Assembly: GCA_964252015.1 (NCBI GenBank) | Contig: CAXULW010000002.1 | Span: 62,001-126,000 of the forward strand | DNA length: 64,000 nt | Source of the DNA: CAXSBR01 sp964252015 | GTDB lineage: Bacteria > Actinomycetota > Actinomycetes > Mycobacteriales > Jatrophihabitantaceae | Direction of reading: 5' to 3' | Part shown: piece by piece, positions 37,373 through 46,775 of the stretch | Layout: each line of letters starts with the position of its first letter | Numbering within the stretch: position 1 is the first letter of the stretch | The notes under the pieces: model-generated | The model's database searches: none | Told to the model about the DNA's origin: nothing | The model's input: only the letters and a program-made list of their open reading frames with translations | Position numbers and translations under genes: made by a program

Positions 37373-40300
37373 CTATGCCGCCGGCAGGACCCCGAGCGTC
37401 TCGGCCGGACGGACCGATCCGAGCAGGACCGGGATGTCGACCGAACCAGGCAGCTGGGGCCGGCCCGTCAACCACCCCTGCAGATAGACCCCGTCGGGCA
37501 GCGCCGCCCGCTGGGCTTCGGTCTCGACGCCCTCCACGACGCAGCGCATATCCAGATCGGCGGCCAGCCCGGCAACGGCGAAGACGATCTTCGTGCTGAC
37601 CTTGTTGTCGGGGAGGCCCGCGGTGAACGATTTGTCGATCTTGAGCGTCGACACGGGCAGGGTGGCCAGGTAACGCAGGCTGGCGTAGCCGGTTCCGAAG
37701 TCGTCGATGGCGATGCCGACGCCCTCATCACGCATGACCTGGAGTCCGGTGATCGTGGCCGGGGCCGCCTGCAACAGGGCGGTCTCGGTCAGTTCGAGGA
37801 CGAGATCGCTCGGGACGAGCCCGGTCCGGCGCAGAACGCGCCGGACGTCGTCGCCCAGAGATCCTCCCTGGGCCTGGATGCCCGAAACGTTGACGGCCAT
37901 GGTGACCCGGTCCAGGCCGGCGAACTCGGCCCGCCAATCGGCCAACTGCTGGCAGGCCAGGTCCAGCATGAGGATGCCCAACGGCCTGATCAGACCGGTG
38001 TCCTCGGCGATGGAGATGAACACGTCCGGCGGGATGGCCACGCCGCCGGCGTCCGTCAACCGGGCCAGCGCCTCGAACCCGACCAACGCGCTCGTACCCG
38101 CGTCGAAGATGGGCTGGTAGGCCGCGGCGAAACTGGGTCTGCCGGCTACCGCGCCAGGCGAGCCAAACAGCGTCGGCGGTCGCAGGGCCGCACGGAGAAC
38201 CTGTTCGACCCGGCCCCGCTCGACCACGTCGGCGCGCATGGCCCGCTCGAAGATCTCGAATCGGTCCTTGCCCCCGCTCTTGGCCCTATACATGGCAGCG
38301 TCGGCGTCCTGCAGGATTTGCTCCGGCGTGCTCACCGCCTGGTCGTCGCGGACCGGCGTTCCGTAGGACAACCCGATGCTGGCGCTGACCACGTGCTCGA
38401 CCCCGTTGACGGTGATGGGCTGGCGTAACGCGATGATGATCCTCTCGCAGATTCTGACCGCTAGGTCGAGGTTGTACCCGCGCTCACGACCGGAACTGGC
38501 CGAACCTGCCCGGGCGTGGCTCCCGGGATCGATCAGGATGACGAACTCGTCGCCGCCCACCCGCGCCACGACGTCGGAGTCGCGGACTACGCGCAGCAGG
38601 CGTCGGGCGGTCTCGATTAGCACGACGTCGCCGGACGCGTGCCCGGCGACGTCGTTGACCCGTTTGAAGCCGTCCAGGTCGCAGAACAGCACCGCCAACT
38701 CACCGCCGCCGGCCTGGCAGCGGGCGATCGCACTGGTGAGCCGGTCGGTCAACAACGCCCGGTTGGGTAGCCCGGTGAGTTCGTCGTGCAGCGCGGAATG
38801 CTGCAGCCGCTGCTCGATCGCCATCGCATCGGTGATGTCGCGCGCCACGCCCACGAGCTGGGTGACCGCGCCTTGGTCGGTGCGATGCAGGACCGCAGCC
38901 CGACGAGAGAACCAGCGGATCGAGCCGTCGGCGTGGCGCATCCGGTGGTCCAGGGAGATGACCTCGCCGTCCGCCGCGGCGACGGCCGCGGCCAGCGCGG
39001 CGTCGAAGGGCAGCCGGTCCGACTCGGGAACCATGATGTCGATCGGGTCCACCCCGGCCTGGCCGGCGTCCGGCATGTCGTAGCCCAACAACTCGGTCAG
39101 CGACCGGTTGATCCAGACCACCGACCGGGTGGGTACGTCGTAGACGAAGATGATGTCGGGCGACGTGCCGATCACCGCTTGCTGCATCGCGTGGGCCGCG
39201 GTGGTCTCGGCCGCGGCCAGCACACTGTCGGTCACGTCGGACACGACGCCGCCGAGGCGCTTGAGTTCACCGTCTACGTAGAACCCGCTGCCGCGGGCTT
39301 CGAACCAGCGCAGCGCACTGTCATTGGCTCGCACGATCCGGTACCGCAAGCTGAACGGTGCGCCGCTGGGACCGGCGGCAGCGATCTCTACCGCGACCGA
39401 TTCCCGGTCGTCGGGGTGGATCAGGTCCATTGCCGCCTTGACGTCGCCGCCGAACTGGGCGGGATCGATCCCGTACAGCCGGAACAGACCATCGGACCAG
39501 ACCACCGTCCCGGTGCCGTAGTCCAGCTCCCACGAGCCCAGCCGGCCGACCGTCTCGGCGTCACGCAGCCGGCGACGTTCCTGGGCCAGCGCCTGCTCCT
39601 GGCTCTTGCGCTCGGTGATGTCCTGGATCTGCATGATGAAGCGCTGGGGCGAGCCGTCGTCTGCTCGCATCAGCGAGGCCGACTGGGTGGCCCACACGGT
39701 TGTACCGGTCGCGGTGCGGAAGCGCTTCTCCAACGTGACGGCGGCCAGCTCGCCGCTGCACAGCCGCGCCGACGCCACCGCATCGGCGGCCAGGTCGTCC
39801 GGATGCGTGATGTCGGCCGCCGTCAGCTCGAGCAGTTGATCGGCGGTGTACCCGGTGATGTCGCACATGGCCTGGTTGACGCGTTCGAAGGGTCCGTCCA
39901 GCGCGGCGAGCGCGTTGCCGATCGGTGCGTAGTCGAAGGCGAGCCGGCTGTGCTCCTCGGATTCCCGTAGCGCCGCCTCGGAGCGACGGGCGTGGGTGAC
40001 GTTCTGGGTGTAACCCATCCCGGCCACGATCTCGCCGTCCGGGTCGCGCACCGGCGCGAGTCGCTGGGAATAGACGTTGCCCGCGTAGTGCAGGTCGATG
40101 ACCGATTCCACGCCGCTGAGGGCGAGGCGGTACTGCGGCTCGATGACGGCAATGAAATCAGGCTGGAAGACCTCGAAGATGGTCTTGCCCTCCATCATCG
40201 CCGTCGACAGCCCCACGTCGGCCAAATCCAACCCGCCCGCGCACAGGTAGCGCATCTCACGGTCGAAGATGAGCATCGCGCCGGCGGGGAAGGACTGCAC

Positions 40301-40468
40301 GAGCGGGTGATTCGCGCCCGCCCGGAGCATCTTCAGGGTTTCCAGCGCCCCCGGGCTGAGCGGCGGGGCGGAAATCGGGGTGATCTCGGTCGCGACGTCC
40401 CGGTGGGCGACCTCGTCCGCGACTGGCCTGACGGGACTCAACGGGCCTGACCCGACGGCGAAACACAA
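37373..40468 (-). CDS. Multi-PAS GGDEF-EAL cyclic-di-GMP signalling protein
   Basis: The 1031-residue protein has about four PAS domains (roughly residues 55-150, 170-290, 295-420, 425-550), a GGDEF domain (about 560-740) and an EAL domain (about 760-1015). No membrane segment is seen, so it should be cytosolic. The cyclase motif VGGDEF is intact and a potential inhibitory RxxD site (RDSD) sits five residues before it. The EAL domain keeps FEALARL, ELTETALL, DDFGTGYASL and VEGVETE, so both synthesis and hydrolysis of c-di-GMP are plausible. The TTG start at 40468 is uncertain. It is divergent from the DUF4032 gene. Confidence 0.93.
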   Translation of the reverse strand: MCFAVGSGPLSPVRPVADEVAHRDVATEITPISAPPLSPGALETLKMLRAGANHPLVQSFPAGAMLIFDREMRYLCAGGLDLADVGLSTAMMEGKTIFEVFQPDFIAVIEPQYRLALSGVESVIDLHYAGNVYSQRLAPVRDPDGEIVAGMGYTQNVTHARRSEAALRESEEHSRLAFDYAPIGNALAALDGPFERVNQAMCDITGYTADQLLELTAADITHPDDLAADAVASARLCSGELAAVTLEKRFRTATGTTVWATQSASLMRADDGSPQRFIMQIQDITERKSQEQALAQERRRLRDAETVGRLGSWELDYGTGTVVWSDGLFRLYGIDPAQFGGDVKAAMDLIHPDDRESVAVEIAAAGPSGAPFSLRYRIVRANDSALRWFEARGSGFYVDGELKRLGGVVSDVTDSVLAAAETTAAHAMQQAVIGTSPDIIFVYDVPTRSVVWINRSLTELLGYDMPDAGQAGVDPIDIMVPESDRLPFDAALAAAVAAADGEVISLDHRMRHADGSIRWFSRRAAVLHRTDQGAVTQLVGVARDITDAMAIEQRLQHSALHDELTGLPNRALLTDRLTSAIARCQAGGGELAVLFCDLDGFKRVNDVAGHASGDVVLIETARRLLRVVRDSDVVARVGGDEFVILIDPGSHARAGSASSGRERGYNLDLAVRICERIIIALRQPITVNGVEHVVSASIGLSYGTPVRDDQAVSTPEQILQDADAAMYRAKSGGKDRFEIFERAMRADVVERGRVEQVLRAALRPPTLFGSPGAVAGRPSFAAAYQPIFDAGTSALVGFEALARLTDAGGVAIPPDVFISIAEDTGLIRPLGILMLDLACQQLADWRAEFAGLDRVTMAVNVSGIQAQGGSLGDDVRRVLRRTGLVPSDLVLELTETALLQAAPATITGLQVMRDEGVGIAIDDFGTGYASLRYLATLPVSTLKIDKSFTAGLPDNKVSTKIVFAVAGLAADLDMRCVVEGVETEAQRAALPDGVYLQGWLTGRPQLPGSVDIPVLLGSVRPAETLGVLPAA

Positions 40469-40649
40469 TCATGATCGTTTTCATCGGCAGCACCGGACGG
40501 CAGATGAGTAGCACTGGCGCTCAGTGGGTGTTGGTCCGTCCCTAGCAGCTGCTTTCGGGATGTCGCCAGGGCGCCCGTACGCTGGCTGGTGCCGGGGCGG
40601 GGCCGGGTGCCGATCGTCGGGCGGGTATCGAGGAACGGATGGATGTGCG

Positions 40650-41903
40650 GTGACGGACTACACCTTCGCGACCGTGGGAATCGCGACGGAACTGCTCAAC
40701 CTGCCGTTCGGAGCGCCGCTGAGCGACTGGGACGACCCCCGCATCGTCCAGGTTCCCCGCGGTATCTCACGCCACGTGGTGCGCTTCATCCGGGCCAACA
40801 ACCAGATCTTCGCGATCAAGGAAGCCAGCGAGCGTTACGTGGTCCGCGAGCACCAGCTGCTACGTGAACTGGCCGTGCGGTCCGTCCCGGTGGTCGAGGC
40901 GTTCGGAACCGTGATCGACCGGTTCGACCCCGACGGCGACGAGCTCGGCGCGCTGCTGATCACCAAGCACCTGGCCTTCTCGTTGCCCTACCGCTCGCTG
41001 TTCACCGGCCGCACGCTGCCCGACCTGCGCTCGTCGCTGCTCGACGCGCTGGCCCAGCTGTTCGTCCGGTTGCACCTGGCCGGCTTCTACTGGGGAGACT
41101 GCTCGCTGTCGAACACGCTCTTCCGCCGCGACGCCGGCGAGCTGGCGGCGTACCTGGTCGACGCGGAGACCGGTGAGCTGCACCCGACGCTGACCAGCGG
41201 CCAGCGCAACTACGACCTCACGATCGCCACCGAGAACATCGCCGGGGAGCTGTTCGACCTGCAGGCGGCCGGCTGGCTGGCCGAGGACATCGACCCGATC
41301 GACACCGCCAACGAGCTCATCCCGCGCTACCAGGGCCTGTGGAACGAGCTGCGCAGCGACGCCGTGGTCGAGGCGGGCGAGAGCTGGTTGATCGACCAGC
41401 GCATCCGGCGGCTCAACGGGCTCGGCTTCGACGTGGCCGAGATGGAGATCCACACCGAGGAGGGCGGCCGCAAGCTGCGGCTGGAGACCCACGTCGTCGA
41501 GTCCGGCCACCACCAGCGGCGCTTCTTCGCGCTGACCGGCCTGCGGGTGCAGCCCAACCAGGCCCGCCGGCTGCTGGCCGACCTGGCCCGGTTCCGGGCC
41601 AAGTGGTCCGAGGGCGTCGGCCACGAGATCCCGGAAGACCTGGCCGCGCGGCGCTGGCTGGACGAGAAGTTCTACGACGTGCTGTCCCAGGTGCCGCCGG
41701 GCGCGCGGGCCAAGCTGCCGGACGCCGAGCTGTACCACGAGATCCTCGAGCACCGCTGGTTCCTGTCCGAGAGCCACGGCATCGACGTCGGCCGCTCGGC
41801 CGCAGTGGACTCCTACGTCCAGAACGTCCTGAATTACCTGCCGGACGCCAAGGTCACCGTGCTCACCGATGCCCCGACCGAGGAATTGCCGGTCATCGCC
41901 TGA
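40650..41903 (+). CDS. DUF4032 protein with LPS-kinase-like fold
   Basis: The 417-residue protein starts at GTG 40650 (VTDYTFATVGIATELLNLPF). It has a kinase-like core: RANNQIFAIKEASERYVVREHQLL contains a possible ATP-site lysine, and LAGFYWGDCSLSNTLFR resembles the catalytic loop (GDxxxxN) of small-molecule or Kdo/WaaP-type kinases, followed by YLVDAETGE, a DxE equivalent of the DFG aspartate. The C-terminal half is the DUF4032 region. The function is unknown. In my recollection it often neighbours an MBL-fold hydrolase and uvrA in actinobacteria, as here. Confidence 0.8.
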   Translation: MTDYTFATVGIATELLNLPFGAPLSDWDDPRIVQVPRGISRHVVRFIRANNQIFAIKEASERYVVREHQLLRELAVRSVPVVEAFGTVIDRFDPDGDELGALLITKHLAFSLPYRSLFTGRTLPDLRSSLLDALAQLFVRLHLAGFYWGDCSLSNTLFRRDAGELAAYLVDAETGELHPTLTSGQRNYDLTIATENIAGELFDLQAAGWLAEDIDPIDTANELIPRYQGLWNELRSDAVVEAGESWLIDQRIRRLNGLGFDVAEMEIHTEEGGRKLRLETHVVESGHHQRRFFALTGLRVQPNQARRLLADLARFRAKWSEGVGHEIPEDLAARRWLDEKFYDVLSQVPPGARAKLPDAELYHEILEHRWFLSESHGIDVGRSAAVDSYVQNVLNYLPDAKVTVLTDAPTEELPVIA

Positions 41904-41945
41904 GCCGGGTTGTCGCGCGGTCCGCCCGTGCGGTACCACTGGCTG

Positions 41946-42608
41946 ATGAGTGATTACACGGGTGCGGTCTCTGTGGGCGGGCCGATCGACGTCCGCGAAC
42001 TGGCGGCGGTGACGATCGCCAAGGTCGCGGTCGGCGCCATGAACAACAACGCCTACCTCATCCGTGATCGCGCCACCGGCGACGCACTGCTGATCGACGC
42101 GGCCGCCGAGCCCGAGCGGCTGGTCGAGCTGTCGTCCCTGGGCGGCCCGGCGGTAACCCAGATCCTCACCACCCACCGTCACCACGACCACGTCGGTGGC
42201 CTGGCCGCGCTCGTCGAACAGACGGGCGCGGACACCCTGGCCGGCCGCGAGGACGCCGCCGCGCTGCCGGTCGCGGTCACCCGTCCGCTGGCCCACGGTG
42301 ACGTGATCGCCGTCGGCGACGTCAAGCTCGAGGCCGTCGCCCTGCGCGGGCACACCCCCGGCTCGGTCGCCGTCCTGTACCGCGACCCCACCGGCCCGGC
42401 CCACCTGTTCACCGGCGACAGCCTGTTTCCCGGCGGAGTGGGACGCACCACCTCGCCGGCCGATTTCACCAGCCTGATCGATGACGTCGAGCAACGCGTG
42501 TTCGACGTCCTGCCCGACGACACCTGGGTGTATCCCGGTCACGGCGACGACACCACCCTCGGCGCGGAACGCCCGCACCTGGCCGACTGGCGCGCCCGCG
42601 GCTGGTAG
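41946..42608 (+). CDS. Metallo-beta-lactamase-fold hydrolase (glyoxalase II-like)
   Basis: The 220-residue protein has the MBL signature LTTHRHHDHVGG, then RGHTPGSVAVLY, FTGDSLFPGGVGRT and the late YPGHGDDT, which together provide a dinuclear metal site. The start is ATG at 41946; the frame is open 12 codons further upstream. It lies 42 bp after the DUF4032 gene, probably in one transcript. Its substrate is unknown; similarity to hydroxyacylglutathione hydrolases or mycothiol-dependent thioesterases is a family-level guess. Confidence 0.85.
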   Translation: MSDYTGAVSVGGPIDVRELAAVTIAKVAVGAMNNNAYLIRDRATGDALLIDAAAEPERLVELSSLGGPAVTQILTTHRHHDHVGGLAALVEQTGADTLAGREDAAALPVAVTRPLAHGDVIAVGDVKLEAVALRGHTPGSVAVLYRDPTGPAHLFTGDSLFPGGVGRTTSPADFTSLIDDVEQRVFDVLPDDTWVYPGHGDDTTLGAERPHLADWRARGW

Positions 42609-42643
42609 CTCGCCGGTCCTGCGGCTAGCACAGGCCCGGGTCG

Positions 42644-44419
42644 CTACACGACGCTGAGGTGGGGCCGTTCGGGTCGACGCCCGCGTTCGCGGCCGGCGGC
42701 GGCGCGGATCGCATCCATGAGAACGGCGTTGTTTCCGGTCTTGGCCAGAAAGCAGGACGCCCCGACTTCCAGCGCCCGTTGTCCCGCGTTCTGCAGTTTC
42801 GCCGTGCCGGACACGATGATCACGCGCGTCGTCGGCGACATGGCCCTGATCCGGGCGGTGGCCTGGAATCCGTCCATCGGCCCGATCAGGTTGACGTCCA
42901 TCACAACGACATCCGGGTGATGCTGGGCGACCGCGTCGATGGCCTGTTGGCCGGACTGCACCGGCGGCGCGACCACGTCGAAGCCGGGGGTGAGTCCGAC
43001 GAGGATGGCTACCGCATCGCTGAGGATCGGGTCGTCGTCGCAGATGAGCACCCGAATGTCCGCGACCGTGGCCGGCGTCGCCAGCGCCGGGGTAGGTACG
43101 GCGCCGCTGTCGGCCAGGTACACCCGAAAGGACGCGCCGCCGCCGTCGCGTTCCTCGACCCAGGCGCGGCCGTCGTGGATCTGGGCGTACCGCGATACCA
43201 GGGACAAGCCCAGCCCGAGGCCGGGTTGGGAGCTTCCGGTACCGCGTCGGAACGGCTCGAAGATCTCCTCCCGTATCTCGGGGGGCACGCCGGGGCCGGA
43301 GTCTTCGACCGTGATCAGGACCCCCGGCCCGACCCTTTCGGTTCTCACCCACATCGCGACCCCGGCGTCGAGGTGTTTCGCGGAGTTGTTGACCAGGTTG
43401 TCCACAATGCGCTCGACCTGCGCGGCATCGACGTTGATCACCACCGGGTCCAGGCTGGTGTGCAGCGGGCGCGATCGATCCACGGCGGAGTCGGCCAGCA
43501 CCCGGGCCACCAATTCCCCCACATCGCACCGGGTGCGCCGGGCCTCGATCGGCGACAGCGGGTCACTGCTGATCAGGTCTTGTAGCAGTCGCTTGATCTT
43601 CTGACCGCTGCGCTCGATGTCGGCCAGCAACCCCAGTTGCGCCTGCGGAGCCAGCGGGGGCAGGGTCCCGGACTCGCTATCCAACCCGGAACGCAGCACG
43701 CCGGTCAGGGTCAGCACCGCGGCGGTCGGTCCGCGCAGGTCGTGGGCCAGGGTCTGCAGCACGGTGTACTTCAACCCGTCCAGGACGTGTAGCCGTTGCG
43801 CTACTTGCCGCTGGCTGGCCAACGCGACCTCGAGCTCATGCTCGGCTGCGGTCAGATCCCCTTCGCGGTCGGCGCCGATCATGGCGATCGCGGCGTGCGA
43901 CGCGAGCAGCAATCCGATGTCCTCGGACGTTTCGTCGAACGCGTTCGGCTCCCGGGCCAGCAGGTTGAGCGCGCCGAGGCTGTCGCCCTTGACGAACAAC
44001 TGCAAACACAACATCGACTCGGCACCCGCCTGCGCCGCCGCCTCCGCGAACTTCGGCCACCGCCGCTCCGTGTGCAGGTCGTCCGACCGCACGGTCAGGT
44101 GCTCCCGCGCGGTGCTCAGACACGGTCCCTGCCCGGTCTCGTACTGCAACGCATCGATCTGGGCGACGAGATCGTCCGTCTTCATGGGGGTGGTTACCTC
44201 ACCCGAATCTGACACCAGGGTGATCCCTGCGCACAGCGCGCCGGGGATCTTGTCCACGGCGGCCCGCACCACGGTCTGCATGATCTGGTCCTTGTCCGGC
44301 TGCGCCTGCAACTCGCGCGCGAACTCGCTCAGCCATTGGGCGAGGCTCTCGGCGGGGTCACTACCGCCGCTGCGCCGGCCCGTTCCGCCGTCCACGGCAC
44401 GCTCGGCTTCAACGACCAT
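42644..44419 (-). CDS. Soluble GAF-histidine kinase-receiver hybrid
   Basis: From ATG 44419 the protein has 591 residues. A GAF domain occupies about residues 25-185, including YETGQGPCLSTAREH. A HisKA region follows with its histidine in TLAHDLRGPTAAVL, then the HATPase boxes (IVDNLVNNSAKH, EDSGPGVP, GLGLGLSLVSRY). A C-terminal receiver domain has the acidic triad CDDDP, the phospho-acceptor in VVVMDVNLIGP and a lysine in CFLAKT. There is no membrane segment and no DNA-binding domain, so output must pass to another protein. A GTG at 44497 is a possible earlier start. Confidence 0.9.
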   Translation of the reverse strand: MVVEAERAVDGGTGRRSGGSDPAESLAQWLSEFARELQAQPDKDQIMQTVVRAAVDKIPGALCAGITLVSDSGEVTTPMKTDDLVAQIDALQYETGQGPCLSTAREHLTVRSDDLHTERRWPKFAEAAAQAGAESMLCLQLFVKGDSLGALNLLAREPNAFDETSEDIGLLLASHAAIAMIGADREGDLTAAEHELEVALASQRQVAQRLHVLDGLKYTVLQTLAHDLRGPTAAVLTLTGVLRSGLDSESGTLPPLAPQAQLGLLADIERSGQKIKRLLQDLISSDPLSPIEARRTRCDVGELVARVLADSAVDRSRPLHTSLDPVVINVDAAQVERIVDNLVNNSAKHLDAGVAMWVRTERVGPGVLITVEDSGPGVPPEIREEIFEPFRRGTGSSQPGLGLGLSLVSRYAQIHDGRAWVEERDGGGASFRVYLADSGAVPTPALATPATVADIRVLICDDDPILSDAVAILVGLTPGFDVVAPPVQSGQQAIDAVAQHHPDVVVMDVNLIGPMDGFQATARIRAMSPTTRVIIVSGTAKLQNAGQRALEVGASCFLAKTGNNAVLMDAIRAAAGRERGRRPERPHLSVV

Positions 44420-44627
44420 CAAACGTCCCGTCGCGCTTGATGCCGGGCACACGGTTGGGTAAGCAAGGTGGTGGTCCTCGGGGGAAAGGAAACGCACCGT
44501 TCGTGCCCGGCGGCGGGAGGTGTCCCTCAGTGCCGCGCCGCCGGTGAAAGCTGGCGCGTCGTTCCCGGGCTGGCTGTTGTCCCAGCACCGTCACTGTAAC
44601 CCGACCGGGGCGGTTACCGCGTTCCGA

Positions 44628-44777
44628 TGATCGGCGCGGACGAAGACCTGGCATCGCGACCGGCACCGGACACGGACCCCACGCAACCGGGCGACACTCG
44701 CTCGCGCGACTGCTCACGTTGTCCGACGGCGTGTTCGCCATCGCGATGACCCTGCTCGCGCTGGACCGGCCGCCATG
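44628..44777 (+). pseudogene. 5' remnant of a TMEM175 (DUF1211) potassium channel gene
   Basis: In the frame of base 44692 the translation reads RHSLARLLTLSDGVFAIAMT and then LLALDRPP before a stop at 44775-44777. This is the first transmembrane helix of TMEM175-type potassium channels, with the hallmark F/L-S-D motif. There is no in-frame start upstream; the likely original ATG at 44628 is in another frame, so a frameshift is implied. Everything after helix 1 is missing, and a family A palindrome begins eight bases later. The 412-bp stretch 44420-44831 holds no other gene that I can support. Confidence 0.65.
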
Positions 44778-44784
44778 ACCCGGT

Positions 44785-44830
44785 TTCTGGTGGCAACTGA
44801 CCCATTCGGATGGGTCAGTTGCCACCACAA
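44785..44830. terminator. Family A palindrome, 21-bp stem
   Basis: The arms 44785-44805 and 44810-44830 pair with one mismatch around the tetraloop tcgg. The sequence matches the elements at 9902 and 54021 in the GTGGYRNAACTGACCCA core. It lies one base from the stop of the dienelactone hydrolase gene (44832) and directly after the TMEM175 remnant. Confidence 0.88.
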
Positions 44831-44831
44831 C

Positions 44832-45578
44832 TCAGTTCGCGGGGGCGGGCCCACCGGGTGGCGGCTGGCGTAGGTGGGTGTCGAAGAAGGCCAGGATGCG
44901 GTGCTTGGCGTCGGCGGCGGCAGGGTGGTTGTAACCGACGCCCATGACCTTGAGGATCGGGCCGATCGGGGACGCGACCGCGAACCGGTTGATGAAGCCA
45001 TGCCCGGCGTCCGGGTACTCCTTGACGTCGGCTTCGACCCCCGCGGCCGTGGCGGCCGCCTCGACCTTGGCCGCGGCCCCGGCCAGGGCCTTGTCCTTGC
45101 CGCCGAAGCTGGCCACGATCGGACACGCGCCGGCCAGCACGTCCTCGACGTTGTCGGGGAGCGGACCGTAGTTGACGCTGGCCGCCGACCACCCCGGGTT
45201 GTTGGCCGTGAGCAACGCGAACGCGCCGCCCATGCAGTAGCCGATCACGCCCACGGAACCGGTGCAGAGCTCGTCATCGGCGAGCGCGGTGCGGATCGAT
45301 TCGATCTGCTGGAACACCGGGCCGCGCTGGGCCTTGAGCTGGGCGAGCACGCCCTTGACGCAGCGGACCACCGCCTTCCCGTTGAACAGGTCGGGGACTA
45401 CCGCGACGTAGCCGGCGGCGGCCAGCCAGTCGGCCTGCTCCCGCATGTCATCGCTCAGGCCCAGGATGTCGTGGATCACGACCACACCGGGCCAGGGGCC
45501 GGGACGGTCGGCGGTGGCCACCGGGACGGCGATGTAGGCCGCCACGCGCGAAAGAGCACCGCTGGGGTTCTGCGTCAT
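44832..45578 (-). CDS. Dienelactone hydrolase family protein
   Basis: An alpha/beta hydrolase of the DLH family, 248 residues, starting at ATG 45578 (MTQNPSGALSRV). The catalytic triad can be read as Cys in GVIGYCMGGAFAL (near residue 118), Asp in ASFGGKDKAL, and His in DAGHGFINRF. A conserved VVVIHDILGLSDDMREQADW block lies near residue 32. DLH proteins open cyclic dienelactones, but many family members have unknown substrates and no aromatic catabolic genes are nearby. It has no signal peptide. Confidence 0.88.
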   Translation of the reverse strand: MTQNPSGALSRVAAYIAVPVATADRPGPWPGVVVIHDILGLSDDMREQADWLAAAGYVAVVPDLFNGKAVVRCVKGVLAQLKAQRGPVFQQIESIRTALADDELCTGSVGVIGYCMGGAFALLTANNPGWSAASVNYGPLPDNVEDVLAGACPIVASFGGKDKALAGAAAKVEAAATAAGVEADVKEYPDAGHGFINRFAVASPIGPILKVMGVGYNHPAAADAKHRILAFFDTHLRQPPPGGPAPAN

Positions 45579-45627
45579 GGCGTCCGTTCTCGTCGGCGGG
45601 GGGTGCAGTCCACTATGCCCGGGGTTG

Positions 45628-46080
45628 TCAGGGCGCGTCCCGAGGCGCGGTTGGGTCGCGGCGCATCGGGATGTGCGGGATGCCGTCTTCGACGAACTCG
45701 GCTCCGTCCACCTGGAAGCCGAAGCGGGCGTACCACCCGGCCAGCGGCGCCTGCGCATCGAGGACCACGGCGCGGCCGGCGAACCGGTTCAGTGCGGCGC
45801 GCATGAGCTCGGCGGCCAGGCCCGCGCCGCGAGTGTCGATGCGGGTGCAGACGCGTCCGATGCGGGCCGCGTCGGCGTCCTGGAGCACGCGCAGGTAGGC
45901 GGTGGGACCGGTGTCGCCCGAGGTCCACAGGTGGACCGTCGCCGCCTCGAGGTCACGCCCGTCCAGTTCGGGGTAGGCGCACGCCTGCTCGACCACGAAG
46001 ACGTCGACCCGCAGCCGCAGGATGGCGTACAGGGTGCGCGGATCGAGCTCGGCGAACGTTGCCGCCCGAACGACGGTCAT
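45628..46080 (-). CDS. ElaA-like GNAT acetyltransferase
   Basis: A 150-residue GNAT-fold N-acetyltransferase of the ElaA type. Family features are LYAILRLRVDVFVVEQACAYPELDGRD near the N-terminus, an acetyl-CoA-binding stretch with a short motif around IGRVCTRIDTRGAGLAAELM, and the C-terminal LAGWYARFGFQVDGAEFVEDGIPHIPM. The substrate is unknown. The start is ATG at 46080, fourteen bases from the ung stop; both genes are on the minus strand. Confidence 0.88.
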   Translation of the reverse strand: MTVVRAATFAELDPRTLYAILRLRVDVFVVEQACAYPELDGRDLEAATVHLWTSGDTGPTAYLRVLQDADAARIGRVCTRIDTRGAGLAAELMRAALNRFAGRAVVLDAQAPLAGWYARFGFQVDGAEFVEDGIPHIPMRRDPTAPRDAP

Positions 46081-46094
46081 GGCTCCGGCCCCGA

Positions 46095-46775
46095 TCAGGG
46101 CAGGCGCCAGTCGAGGGGGGCGGCGCCGAGGTCGGACAGGAGCTGGTTCGACCGGCTGAAGGGACGTGATCCGAAGAATCCGCTGCTCGCCGACAGGGGC
46201 GACGGGTGGGCCGACTCGATGCGCGGGGTCGATCCCAGCAGCGGGGCCAGGTTGCGCGCGTCGCGTCCCCACAGGATGGCGACCAATGGCTCGGGTCGCG
46301 CCACCAACGCGAGGATCGCCTGCTCGGTCACGGCTTCCCAACCCTTCCCGCGGTGGGACCCGGGCCGGCCCGGGGCCACGGTGAGCACCCGGTTGAGCAA
46401 CAGCACGCCACGTTCGGACCACGGGCTCAGGTCGCCACTGGCCGGCAGCGGCAGGTCGAGATCGGTTACGTACTCGCGGTAGATGTTGGCCAGGCTGCGC
46501 GGCACCGGGCGGACGTCAGGACCGACCGAGAAGCACAGGCCCACGGCATGACCCGGGGTCGGGTAGGGATCCTGGCCGACGATGAGAACGCGCACCGCGG
46601 CCAGCGGCTGGGTGAACGCCCGCAACACGTTCGGCCCGGCCGGGAGGTACGTCCGTCCGGCCGCCACCTCGGAGCGCAGGAAGTCGCCCATGGTGGCGAT
46701 CTGGCCCGCCACCGGCGCCAGCGCGTCGGCCCAACCCGGGTCCATGACGTCGGCCAGTGGCCGGGAGGGGCTCAC
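46095..46775 (-). CDS. ung: Uracil-DNA glycosylase, family 1
   Basis: It removes uracil from DNA to start base excision repair. The 226-residue protein has the water-activating loop VLIVGQDPYPTPGHAVGLCFS near residue 65 and the DNA-intercalation loop SAHPSPLSASSGFFGSRPFS near residue 185. GTG at 46775 overlaps the stop of the aldo/keto reductase gene (GTGA). It is one of several DNA repair genes in the window. Confidence 0.96.
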   Translation of the reverse strand: MSPSRPLADVMDPGWADALAPVAGQIATMGDFLRSEVAAGRTYLPAGPNVLRAFTQPLAAVRVLIVGQDPYPTPGHAVGLCFSVGPDVRPVPRSLANIYREYVTDLDLPLPASGDLSPWSERGVLLLNRVLTVAPGRPGSHRGKGWEAVTEQAILALVARPEPLVAILWGRDARNLAPLLGSTPRIESAHPSPLSASSGFFGSRPFSRSNQLLSDLGAAPLDWRLP

